64,000 nt of DNA, from contig JAJBVE010000057.1 in NCBI GenBank assembly GCA_020859995.1, positions 1 through 64,000 of the forward strand, in the 5' to 3' direction. The notes under the pieces were generated by a model, which made no database searches, was not told where the DNA came from, and saw only the letters and a program-made list of their open reading frames with translations. This stretch comes from Clostridiales bacterium (GTDB taxonomy: Bacteria; Bacillota; Clostridia; Lachnospirales; Lachnospiraceae). Made by a program: the position numbers and the translations under genes. Below are positions 1 through 8,069 of the stretch, one piece after another; within the stretch, counting starts at the first letter, position 1, and every line of letters begins with the position of its first letter.

Positions 1-150
1 TCTGCCTGATCGGCTCGGGAGCCTTCACCGTCTGCCTGATCGGCTCGGGAGCCTTCACCGTCTGCCTGATCGGCCCGGGAGTCTTCATCGTCTGCCTGTT
101 TGGCCCGGGGGCTTTTGCAGCCTGTCTGTGCGGCTCAGGAACATTTGCTG
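1..150. repeat. 30-bp tandem repeat array (about 5 units, first two identical, decaying rightward), in frame within fruK; extends past the window edge
   Basis: tctgcctgatcggctcgggagccttcaccg at 1-30 and 31-60; variants at 61-90, 91-120 and 121-150; encodes (T/A)(V/M/A)KxPxPxRQ 10-aa units on the minus strand. Confidence 0.93.
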
Positions 151-766
151 CCCGGCCAGACGATCCGGGAGATTCCAGCGTCCGACTGATCAGATCAGAG
201 AATTCCTGTTCATTCGGCTTGATCAGATAGGGGGCGGCCGCAAGTCCCATTTTCAGCGGCTCCCCCTCCGCGTCGAGAAAAACCTTCGCTCCTTTATCGG
301 AGAGAACCGTCGTCCAGAGCGCATAGGTGTCAGCGGGGGCACCCTGCGGCAAACTCCCGGAGAGAACCGCGATATCGCCCGGTGTGATTCGATGAAGCAG
401 GCGCTGCAGCAGACCGTCCAGGAGCTGGTTTGAAACCCAAAAGCCAGGCTCATTGATATCCGTCGTGGTGTGCTCTGCCGGATCAATGATCTTCAGATTT
501 GTGCGTGTCTCGCCTTCCGTGAAGACAAAATCAGTCTCCAGTCCCATCCTGGTAAGAGCAGCCTGAACCGACCGCCCGGTATGGCCGCCGAGGATGCCCA
601 TGGCAACGCTTTGGCCCCCAAGATTCTGGATGACCTTGGAAACATTGATGCCCTTCCCGCCCGGATCAGTCCGCATCCGCGCGACACGGTTTACGGCGTC
701 TGTTTGAAAGGAAGGAATCCTGACCGTCTTGTCGAGCGCCGGGTTTAAGGTAATTGTGAAAATCAT
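1..766 (-). CDS. fruK: 1-phosphofructokinase (PfkB family), partial: C-terminus lies beyond the left window edge
   Basis: Own translation of the minus strand: MIFTITLNPALDKTVRIPSFQTDAVNRVARMRTDPGGKGINVSKVIQNLGG...AVLSGSLPQG...YLIKPNEQEF. PfkB signatures present. GGAG RBS upstream of the ATG at 766. Open to position 1, so not in the supplied ORF list. Confidence 0.9.
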   Translation of the reverse strand, partial: MIFTITLNPALDKTVRIPSFQTDAVNRVARMRTDPGGKGINVSKVIQNLGGQSVAMGILGGHTGRSVQAALTRMGLETDFVFTEGETRTNLKIIDPAEHTTTDINEPGFWVSNQLLDGLLQRLLHRITPGDIAVLSGSLPQGAPADTYALWTTVLSDKGAKVFLDAEGEPLKMGLAAAPYLIKPNEQEFSDLISRTLESPGSSGRAANVPEPHRQAAKAPGPNRQTMKTPGPIRQTVKAPEPIRQTVKAPEPIRQ

Positions 767-922
767 GTTGTTCTCCATTTGAAAAATTGGGTATATAAGA
801 TAACGCCAACAAAGAAGGTAGTACAGGCTTTTTTAAAATGCAAGCACTTTTTTGGAAAAAGATGAAAAAATGTTTTTTGTGTGCGGATCAGTTTTGCCCG
901 TTACTTAAAAAAAGAAAGCTTC

Positions 923-962
923 ATGCCGCGAAGCGCGGCATTCAGGAACGCGGGTGTTCCTG
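923..962. repeat. Two consecutive perfect hairpins (intergenic)
   Basis: ATGCCGCG-aag-CGCGGCAT (923-941) then CAGGAAC-gcgggt-GTTCCTG (943-962). Confidence 0.75.
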
Positions 963-1249
963 GTGACGCGGAACGGCAAGAACGTATAAAAAAATGGGGG
1001 AAAGAGGTTAGGCAGCTTTTCCCGGCGGCTGTGGCCACAGAAGCTTATATAATTGACGATAATGTCTAAAAAACCCGGTACAATGTGGTTTATTATGACA
1101 CTGGACGAATGATAAAAAAAGAGTTAAAATGCACCATGGAATTTTTAGAAACCGTTCATTTTTCTGAAATGGCTGGTTTGCTTTGGCGTATTGCCTGGCC
1201 CTGGAGGCGGGACGACATGCTCAGTATGGCGAAAGGCAGGTTTTGACGA

Positions 1250-1783
1250 GTGTTTCTATTGTATTTTTTACTCTGGATTATTTATTTTGGCTCTGTAACG
1301 GTGGAGAGCGTACTGTTTGGTCTGGGGATTGCGGCGGTGATTTTTGCGTTTACCTGCGCTTTTCTGGATCAGGACAATTCTGCTCCGCGTGGAGCGTCTT
1401 CTGACGGGCATGGCAATCTGCCTCCGGTCAAAAAGGGATGGCGCTATTATATTCGGAAAGAACTTTCTATTTATAAACGCATTCCTGGTATGCTGCAATA
1501 CGTGTTTGTTCTGGTGTGGGAAATTGTGAAGGCAAATCTTGCGGTGATTCATATGATTTTGTCGGAGGAAGAGGAGCTGCAGCCGGTGATTGTGAACTTT
1601 CATTCGGATTTGCAGACGCCGACCGGACAGGCTTTTCTGGCGAATGCGATTACATTGACTCCGGGCACCATCACGGTATCATTGGAGAATGGGGATTATG
1701 TGGTCCACTGCCTGGATGAGGATCTGGCGGATGGCATGGAGACATCCATTTGCGCACAGCTGATTTCGGACCTGGAAAAATAA
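1250..1783 (+). CDS. mnhE: Na+/H+ antiporter subunit E (MrpE/MnhE family)
   Basis: MFLLYFLLWIIYFGSVTVESVLFGL...EIVKANLAVIHMIL...TGQAFLANAITLTPGTITVSLENGDYVVHCLD is typical MnhE; GTG start; first gene of an Mrp cluster. Confidence 0.9.
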   Translation: MFLLYFLLWIIYFGSVTVESVLFGLGIAAVIFAFTCAFLDQDNSAPRGASSDGHGNLPPVKKGWRYYIRKELSIYKRIPGMLQYVFVLVWEIVKANLAVIHMILSEEEELQPVIVNFHSDLQTPTGQAFLANAITLTPGTITVSLENGDYVVHCLDEDLADGMETSICAQLISDLEK

Positions 1784-1895
1784 CTGGTTTTTGCGGACGG
1801 ATCTCAATTCCCGCAGATCAATCATCAGCGGGAAGCGTGATGGCGGAAAACGACTTTAAGATCTGGAGTTTTTGGAGAGGAGTGGCAGACGAAAT

Positions 1896-2234
1896 ATGGG
1901 AGAAGGAGTACCGGGCCTTTCACAGGCTTACACGTGGCTGTTTACGGCAGCATTGATTTTTCTGGCGGTTTTACTGATATTGTGCCTGATTCGGGCGATC
2001 ATCGGACCGCGGGTGGCGGACCGGCTTGTGGCTGTGAATATGATGGGGACGATAGTCATGGTTATTATCGCGATCCTGACCCTGATGCTGCAGGAAGGAT
2101 ATCTGGCTGATATCTGCCTGATTTACGCGATGATCAGTTTCCTGGCGGTCATTGTCCTTACAAAGGTATATATGGGTGTTTTTCTGGAGAGAAAAAACCA
2201 GGAAGGGGAGGACGAAAAACATGGCGGTAATTGA
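1896..2234 (+). CDS. mnhF: Na+/H+ antiporter subunit F (MrpF/MnhF)
   Basis: LCLIRAIIGPRVADRLVAVNMMGTIVMVIIAILTLMLQEGYLADICLIYAMISFLAVIVLTKVYMG; GPRVADRLVAVN motif. Confidence 0.9.
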   Translation: MGEGVPGLSQAYTWLFTAALIFLAVLLILCLIRAIIGPRVADRLVAVNMMGTIVMVIIAILTLMLQEGYLADICLIYAMISFLAVIVLTKVYMGVFLERKNQEGEDEKHGGN

Positions 2235-2718
2235 ATGGCTGCAGTTTCTGATCGGTGCGGTTTTCCTGATCCTCGGACTGGGTATTTTTACGGTGGAAAT
2301 GATCGGCGTCTATCGGTTCCACTATGTGCTGAACCGGATGCACGCGGCCGCAATGGGAGATACGCTCGGCATTGGCTTTTGCCTGGTCGGACTGATCATA
2401 ATGAATGGGGCGAATCTTACATCTCTGAAGTTGTTTCTGGTAGTTTGCTTCCTGTGGTTTTCCTCACCGACTTCCTCTCATCTGATCGCGCGCCTGGAGG
2501 TGACGACAGATCCGGAGCCTGAGAAACACTACCGAAAGGTGCCGCTGGATACGCTGGAAGAGGAGTTGAGCAAACGGGAAGAAGTCTCCGGCGCAGAGAA
2601 GTCAGATGAATTGTATGGCACAGAGGCAGAGTGTGTCCGGATGGACGGAGCAGTGACAGATGACGTAAAAACTCCGGCAAACGGCACACGGACAGACATT
2701 CAGGGAGCGGAGGCATAG
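2221..2718 (+). CDS. mnhG: Na+/H+ antiporter subunit G (MrpG/MnhG), with acidic C-terminal extension
   Basis: GAVFLILGLGIFTVEMIGVYRFHYVLNRMHAAAMGDTLGIGFCLVGLII...SSPTSSHLIAR. Confidence 0.88.
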   Translation: MAVIEWLQFLIGAVFLILGLGIFTVEMIGVYRFHYVLNRMHAAAMGDTLGIGFCLVGLIIMNGANLTSLKLFLVVCFLWFSSPTSSHLIARLEVTTDPEPEKHYRKVPLDTLEEELSKREEVSGAEKSDELYGTEAECVRMDGAVTDDVKTPANGTRTDIQGAEA

Positions 2719-3267
2719 GTGATGCAGGTTTTTACATGTATTTTATTGGGATTCCTCCTGGTCTGCGCGATTTCTGTCAGCCTGTCGAAGAATCTTCTGA
2801 ATTCGATTCTGATTTATATGTCTTACAGCCTGGTGATGTCGATCATCTGGATTGTACTGGAGTCGCCGGATCTGGCGATCACAGAGGCCGCGGTCGGCGC
2901 AGGCGTGACAAGTATTCTGTTTTTTGTGACCCTGAAAAAAATTCATGCGATTATGGATGAAAAGGGCGATCTGGACGGCACGTATGATGCTTCGGACGAA
3001 GAGGACAGTTCAGAAGGATCTGAAACAGCGGGAGAACTGAATACGCCGGAAAAAACGGATACGTCGAAAAAAACGGAAATTCTGAATGAAACGGAGCAGA
3101 AACAGCCGGAATCCGGGAATGATTCCGGAAAAAGACAGGAATTTTCGAGCAAAAGGCAGAAGAACAGGGAATGTACAAGGGCTGGGATGAGCAATTCGGA
3201 CAGATCCTGGAAGTCCGGGAGCCGAGCGGCAAAAGGAGGGAAAGCGGATGAGCAGGAAACGACCTGA
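2719..3267 (+). CDS. MbhD/DUF4040-type membrane subunit with charged C-terminal tail
   Basis: SILIYMSYSLVMSIIWIVLESPDLAITEAAVGAGVTSILFFVTLKKI, as in MrpA C-terminal/MbhD; tail after residue ~85 is Glu/Lys/Ser rich. Confidence 0.8.
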   Translation: MMQVFTCILLGFLLVCAISVSLSKNLLNSILIYMSYSLVMSIIWIVLESPDLAITEAAVGAGVTSILFFVTLKKIHAIMDEKGDLDGTYDASDEEDSSEGSETAGELNTPEKTDTSKKTEILNETEQKQPESGNDSGKRQEFSSKRQKNRECTRAGMSNSDRSWKSGSRAAKGGKADEQETT

Positions 3268-4237
3268 ATCAGAATATCAGAAAACAATTTCCTTCCGACT
3301 GAAGCAGTGGCTGTCAGGGACAAAGGATCCATTCATTGGGACGCTGGAGATGAAGGCCAGGGAGCTTTCGGAAGGGGAAAAGGTCAGAATTGAAAAGGAA
3401 GAGCGGCTAAGGACGCGGGAATATCAGGAAGAGAAAAAGACCCGGGTTTCCCGCTGGGTGTATAACTCCCGGCGAAACAGGGATGTCCGTGTTTTCCGGG
3501 GAATTTACCGTGCCTGCGCGGCCTTGTTCTGTGTGTTCCTGCTGCTGATGCTGCTGACGGCGGTCTCGTGGCTGCCGACGGAAGGCCTGGAGGACCGTCC
3601 GGTGAACAATGAGGTCTCCGCGCGTTACATAGAGAGCGGCCTGCAGGAGACCGGCGCAGTCAATATTGTGACCGGCATGATCCTGGATTACCGTGCGTTT
3701 GATACGCTCGGCGAGTCGCATGTGCTCTTTGCCGCGACGATGACGGTGCTGATCCTGCTGCGGCTGGATCGTGACGAGGATAAAAAACGCCAGCAGGCCG
3801 ATGATCGCCTGTACGAGCCGAAAAATGACCTGATCCTGCAGACGGTGGCGAGAATTCTGGTGCCGCCGATCCTGATCTTTGGCATTTATATCATTCTCTG
3901 CGGTCATCTGGGACCGGGGGGCGGCTTTTCCGGAGGCGCTGTGATCGGCGCGGGACTGATTCTGTATGTGAACGCGTTTGGCTTTGCGAAAACGGAGCGT
4001 TTCTTCACGGCTAAGACTTATAAGGTTACCAGCTTTAGCGCTCTCGCCTGCTACTCTCTGTCGAAATGCTACTCCTTCTATACCGGGGCAAATGAAATTG
4101 AGAGTGTGATCCCGCTGGGGACGCCGGGCGCGATCTTAAGCAGCGGCCTGATTTTTGTGCTGAACATCTGTGTCGGTATCGTAGTGGCCGGCACGATGTA
4201 TACCTTTTATGCCATGTTCCGGAAGGGAGGCTACTGA
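3248..4237 (+). CDS. mnhB: MbhE-like region fused to MnhB domain (Mrp subunit B)
   Basis: NNEVSARYIESGLQETGAVNIVTGMILDYRAFDTLGESHVLF (MbhE/MrpA C-terminal-like) followed by TVARILVPPILIFGIYIILCGHLGPGGGFSGGAVIGAGLIL (MnhB). Confidence 0.85.
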   Translation: MSRKRPESEYQKTISFRLKQWLSGTKDPFIGTLEMKARELSEGEKVRIEKEERLRTREYQEEKKTRVSRWVYNSRRNRDVRVFRGIYRACAALFCVFLLLMLLTAVSWLPTEGLEDRPVNNEVSARYIESGLQETGAVNIVTGMILDYRAFDTLGESHVLFAATMTVLILLRLDRDEDKKRQQADDRLYEPKNDLILQTVARILVPPILIFGIYIILCGHLGPGGGFSGGAVIGAGLILYVNAFGFAKTERFFTAKTYKVTSFSALACYSLSKCYSFYTGANEIESVIPLGTPGAILSSGLIFVLNICVGIVVAGTMYTFYAMFRKGGY

Positions 4238-4388
4238 CATTGTATGTTCTTTTAATGCCAGTTTCTGCTGTATTCCGGGTGTGTATCTGTTCCGGCGGCA
4301 TAAAGGCAGCCTCGGAGGTTCTGCCGTATCCGGGCGGAATGGCTCACATGGCGGACACTGTAGTGTTCCGGAAAGGAGGAGATGAGCG

Positions 4389-4766
4389 ATGAATTTAGCA
4401 AATCTGCTGGATAATTATGAGGAAGCGGTGGCGATGATTCTGTTTGTGATCGGCTTTTCGAATCTTCTTTTGCAGCCGAATCTGATCAAAAAAATCATCG
4501 GCATGAATATCATGGACACGGCTGTTTATCTGTTTCTCGCCCTGAAGGGCTATATTGAGGGGCATAAGGCGCCGATTGTCGTGGACGGCGTACAGAGCGT
4601 GGACGCGTATGTCAACCCGATTCCGAGCGGCCTGGTGCTGACCGGCATCGTGGTGTCTGTGTCGGTCTCCGCTTTGATGCTTTCCCTGACGATCCGTCTG
4701 TACCGCCGTTACCATACGCTGAATCTCGATGAGATCTCCACGCGTCTGAAGAAGGAGGATCTGTGA
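4389..4766 (+). CDS. mnhC: Na+/H+ antiporter subunit C (MrpC/NuoK-like)
   Basis: IGFSNLLLQPNLIKKIIGMNIMDTAVYLFLALKGYIEG...DAYVNPIPSGLVLTGIVVSVSVSALMLSL. Confidence 0.88.
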   Translation: MNLANLLDNYEEAVAMILFVIGFSNLLLQPNLIKKIIGMNIMDTAVYLFLALKGYIEGHKAPIVVDGVQSVDAYVNPIPSGLVLTGIVVSVSVSALMLSLTIRLYRRYHTLNLDEISTRLKKEDL

Positions 4767-6271
4767 TGGAGTTCGTTCAGAATTTTCCTTTTATAACGAT
4801 TATTCTGGCATTGTTTTCCGGCCCGCTCTGCTCGGTGCTCAAAAGCAGGGCGGCCAAACGGGTGAATACTGCCGTGATCTGCCTGGTCCTGGCGATGTCG
4901 GTCGCGGTGCTTGTTTTTACTTTGCGGACGGGAGAGGCCTACATCTATCGGATGGGACATTTTTCCGCGCCGTGGGGAAATGAGATCCGTGTCGGTGTGC
5001 TGGAAGCGTTTATGGCGGTCTTTTTCAGCGTGATCATGCTGCTGTGTATGCTCGGCGGACGCCGGGAACTCACTGCGGAGGTCGAGGAGACGAAGCAGAA
5101 TCTGTACTATGTGATGGTGGGACTTCTGTTGTCCTCACTGCTGGCGCTAATTTATACAAATGACCTGTTTACTGCTTATGTATTTGTAGAAATTAACACG
5201 ATTTCCGCCTGCGGTCTGATCATGATCCGACAGAACGGGCGCTCAATTGAAGCCGCGACACGTTATATGATCATGAGTCTGCTGGGTTCGGGACTATTCC
5301 TGATGGGGATCTGTTATCTTTATGATCTGACCGGCCATCTGCTGATGAGCAACATCAAAGAGCAGGTAGCGCTGCTTGCGGCATCGGGAGAGTACCATAT
5401 TCCACTGTTGATTTCCATTACCCTGATGTCAGTCGGACTCGCGATTAAAAGCGCGCTGTTTCCGTTCCACGCCTGGGTGCCGGATGCCTATGGCTATTCG
5501 ACTTTGTCGTCTGCCGCGATCTTATCCTCCCTGGTTTCCAAAGGATATATTTTTCTGGTGGTCAAGATTTTCTACCGCGTGATCGGTTTTGATGTGATCC
5601 GGGAGAGCAAGGTTATCAATGTACTCTTTGTCTTTGGTGTCCTGGGTATGATCTTTGGCTCGGTCAACGCGATCCGGGAAAACAACATCCGCCGGATGAT
5701 TGCCTGGTCATCGGTCGCGCAGATCGGATATATTTACATGGGCTTCGGCCTGGGGACAACGGCGGGAATCACGGCCAGTCTGTTCCACATTCTGAGCCAT
5801 GCGGCGACGAAATCCATGCTGTTTGTCTCGGCATCCGGGCTTACAGACGTGTCGCATGGAGAAACAGACTTTTTCGGACTCACAGGATCCGGCTATCGAA
5901 ATCGTATCGCAGGAGTGGCGTTTACTGCCGGATCGCTTTCCATGGTCGGCATTCCGCTGTTTTCCGGCTTTATTTCCAAGGTATTGTTTGCTTCGGCGGC
6001 TTATGATACCTCGGGCAAGCTGATTCCGGCGATGATCGCGCTGGCTGTCAGTACGCTCCTGAACGCGATTTATTTTATGAAGACAGTGATCCGGATTTAT
6101 ACGCCGTCACACAGGGCCGGCATTAAAACAGATACGCGGGTGATTGCGATGAGAGAGCAGCCGCAGAAGGCGGTAGTGCTGATGCTGTTTATCGCGCTGA
6201 ATCTGATTCTGGGGCTTGGGTCGCAGCCGATTGTGAATATGCTTACGCAGGGCCTGGAAATGTTCGGTTAA
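4766..6271 (+). CDS. mnhD: Proton/cation-conducting antiporter subunit D (MrpD/NuoN-like)
   Basis: FVEINTISACGLI (TM5 Glu), GLAIKSALFPFHAWVPDAY (TM7 Lys), HAATKSMLF; start overlaps the mnhC stop (TGATG). Confidence 0.88.
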   Translation: MEFVQNFPFITIILALFSGPLCSVLKSRAAKRVNTAVICLVLAMSVAVLVFTLRTGEAYIYRMGHFSAPWGNEIRVGVLEAFMAVFFSVIMLLCMLGGRRELTAEVEETKQNLYYVMVGLLLSSLLALIYTNDLFTAYVFVEINTISACGLIMIRQNGRSIEAATRYMIMSLLGSGLFLMGICYLYDLTGHLLMSNIKEQVALLAASGEYHIPLLISITLMSVGLAIKSALFPFHAWVPDAYGYSTLSSAAILSSLVSKGYIFLVVKIFYRVIGFDVIRESKVINVLFVFGVLGMIFGSVNAIRENNIRRMIAWSSVAQIGYIYMGFGLGTTAGITASLFHILSHAATKSMLFVSASGLTDVSHGETDFFGLTGSGYRNRIAGVAFTAGSLSMVGIPLFSGFISKVLFASAAYDTSGKLIPAMIALAVSTLLNAIYFMKTVIRIYTPSHRAGIKTDTRVIAMREQPQKAVVLMLFIALNLILGLGSQPIVNMLTQGLEMFG

Positions 6272-6304
6272 AGAAAAGGAACGGTTGTAGATGAGGAGGA
6301 AAAT

Positions 6305-7915
6305 ATGGGAATTTGGATTTTGCTGCCGATTTTTTTGCCAGTGATTGTCGGTATACTGCTTTTGCTTCCGCCGGGAGCCGGAGAATCTGCAAAGAAGAAT
6401 CAGGATCACCAGAGTGATTCGAGTCTTCAGGAATACCCTCCGGACGGCGGAAAGGAATCCTTGCGCACTCGGTTTGCCCGGCTGATCGGGACCCTCGATG
6501 AGAGTCCGGAGAGTCTTTCGAGGCTCCATAAGCTGACAGCCGCGGCGCTGATCGTGTCGGCTCTGGTGGCTCTGGCGGCGGCCTGGAGCGGGGATCGCAG
6601 CTTTACGTGGTTTGAACTGATGGAAGGGATCCCGGTTTATTTTCAGATTGACGACGTGGGACGTCTGTTTGTCACAGTGATCAGCCTTGTGTGGGTGCTG
6701 GTGTGTTTCTATTCGTTTGTTTACATGGGACATGAAGGAAACGAACGGCGGTTCTTCGGCTTTTATCTGATCGTATATGGAGTGCTGGTGGCGCTTTCTT
6801 TCTCGGGAAACCTGGTGACGATGTACCTGTGTTATGAGCTGATGACATTGACCTCGATGCCGATGGTGCTGCACTCGGGCAGTCACGAGTCGATTATGGC
6901 TGCGCTGAAATACTTGTTTTATTCCATGTGCGGCGCGTATCTGGGACTGTTTGCCATTTTCTTCTTATATAAGTATTGTGATTCCATCACTTTTACAGCC
7001 GGGGGCACTTTGAATCTGGCTCTGGCCGAAGGACATACGGGAATTCTCCTGGCCGCGATTATGGCGTCACTGATCGGCTTTGGCGCGAAGGCGGGTATGT
7101 TTCCGCTGCACGCATGGCTGCCCACTGCGCATCCGGTAGCACCGGCACCCGCGTCGGCAGTGCTCTCTGGTATTATTGCGAAAGCCGGTGTGCTGGCGAT
7201 CATCCGCGTGGTGTTTTACATCGTAGGCGCGGATTTTATCCGGGGGACCTGGGTGCAGACCGCGTGGATGACCCTTGCTCTGCTTACGGTGTTTATGGGT
7301 TCCATGCTTGCGTTCCGTGAGAAAGTATTCAAAAAACGTCTGGCGTACTCCACAGTCAGCCAGGTTTCGTATATTCTGTTCGGCCTTTCTACGCTTGCTC
7401 CGACGGCTATGGAAGGAGCTCTGCTGCATGTGGTGTTCCACGCGATTATCAAAAGTGTCCTGTTTTTGACGGCCGGTATTTTTATCTTCCGCGGCAATCT
7501 CTCCAGGGTGGATCAGCTTGAGGGAATCGGTAAAAAAATGCCGAAGACGCTCTGGTGCTTTACCTTTGCGTCGCTGGCTCTGGTCGGCATCCCGCCGATG
7601 AGCGGCTTTATCAGCAAATGGTATCTTGCGCAGGGCGCGCTTGAGGCGAATATCGGTGTCTTTGGTTGGGTCGGTCCGGCGGTGCTGCTGGTTTCTGCGC
7701 TGCTGACGGCGGGGTATCTGCTGTCGGTGGTGACGAATGGATTTTTCCCGAAAAAGAAGGAAGCGCAGGAAACGGATCCGCTCGATGGCATCACAGAGGC
7801 TCCGGCCGGGATGCTTATCCCGCTGGCGATCCTGGCAGCGCTGACAGTTCTGCTGGGCATATTCCCGAATCCGCTGATTCGTTTTGTGAGCAAAATCGCG
7901 GCGGCTGTTTTATGA
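6305..7915 (+). CDS. Proton-conducting membrane transporter (NuoL/NuoM/MrpD-like), second copy
   Basis: CYELMTLTSMPMVLHSG, GFGAKAGMFPLHAWLPTAHPVAPAPASAVLSGIIAKAG, HAIIKSVLF. Confidence 0.87.
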   Translation: MGIWILLPIFLPVIVGILLLLPPGAGESAKKNQDHQSDSSLQEYPPDGGKESLRTRFARLIGTLDESPESLSRLHKLTAAALIVSALVALAAAWSGDRSFTWFELMEGIPVYFQIDDVGRLFVTVISLVWVLVCFYSFVYMGHEGNERRFFGFYLIVYGVLVALSFSGNLVTMYLCYELMTLTSMPMVLHSGSHESIMAALKYLFYSMCGAYLGLFAIFFLYKYCDSITFTAGGTLNLALAEGHTGILLAAIMASLIGFGAKAGMFPLHAWLPTAHPVAPAPASAVLSGIIAKAGVLAIIRVVFYIVGADFIRGTWVQTAWMTLALLTVFMGSMLAFREKVFKKRLAYSTVSQVSYILFGLSTLAPTAMEGALLHVVFHAIIKSVLFLTAGIFIFRGNLSRVDQLEGIGKKMPKTLWCFTFASLALVGIPPMSGFISKWYLAQGALEANIGVFGWVGPAVLLVSALLTAGYLLSVVTNGFFPKKKEAQETDPLDGITEAPAGMLIPLAILAALTVLLGIFPNPLIRFVSKIAAAVL

Positions 7916-8069
7916 TTAAAAAACGATTGCCTGCATTCTGGTTTTATCGTTTGCTGGCCGATATGCACTTAAGAGCTGAGAATGACGGGGATGTCATTGA
8001 TAAAAAGCTGCATAATCGGGCTTTGAGGAGGATTCTGTGAGCTCGCTCACATTTTAGAAGGAGGGATAG

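Noticed and set aside
1-150. Possible CRISPR array (30-bp direct repeats)
   Set aside because: Repeats are directly adjacent with no spacers and are translated in frame within fruK.
881-1069. 62-aa ORF between fruK and mnhE
   Set aside because: Overlaps the hairpin pair, has no convincing RBS and no family resemblance.
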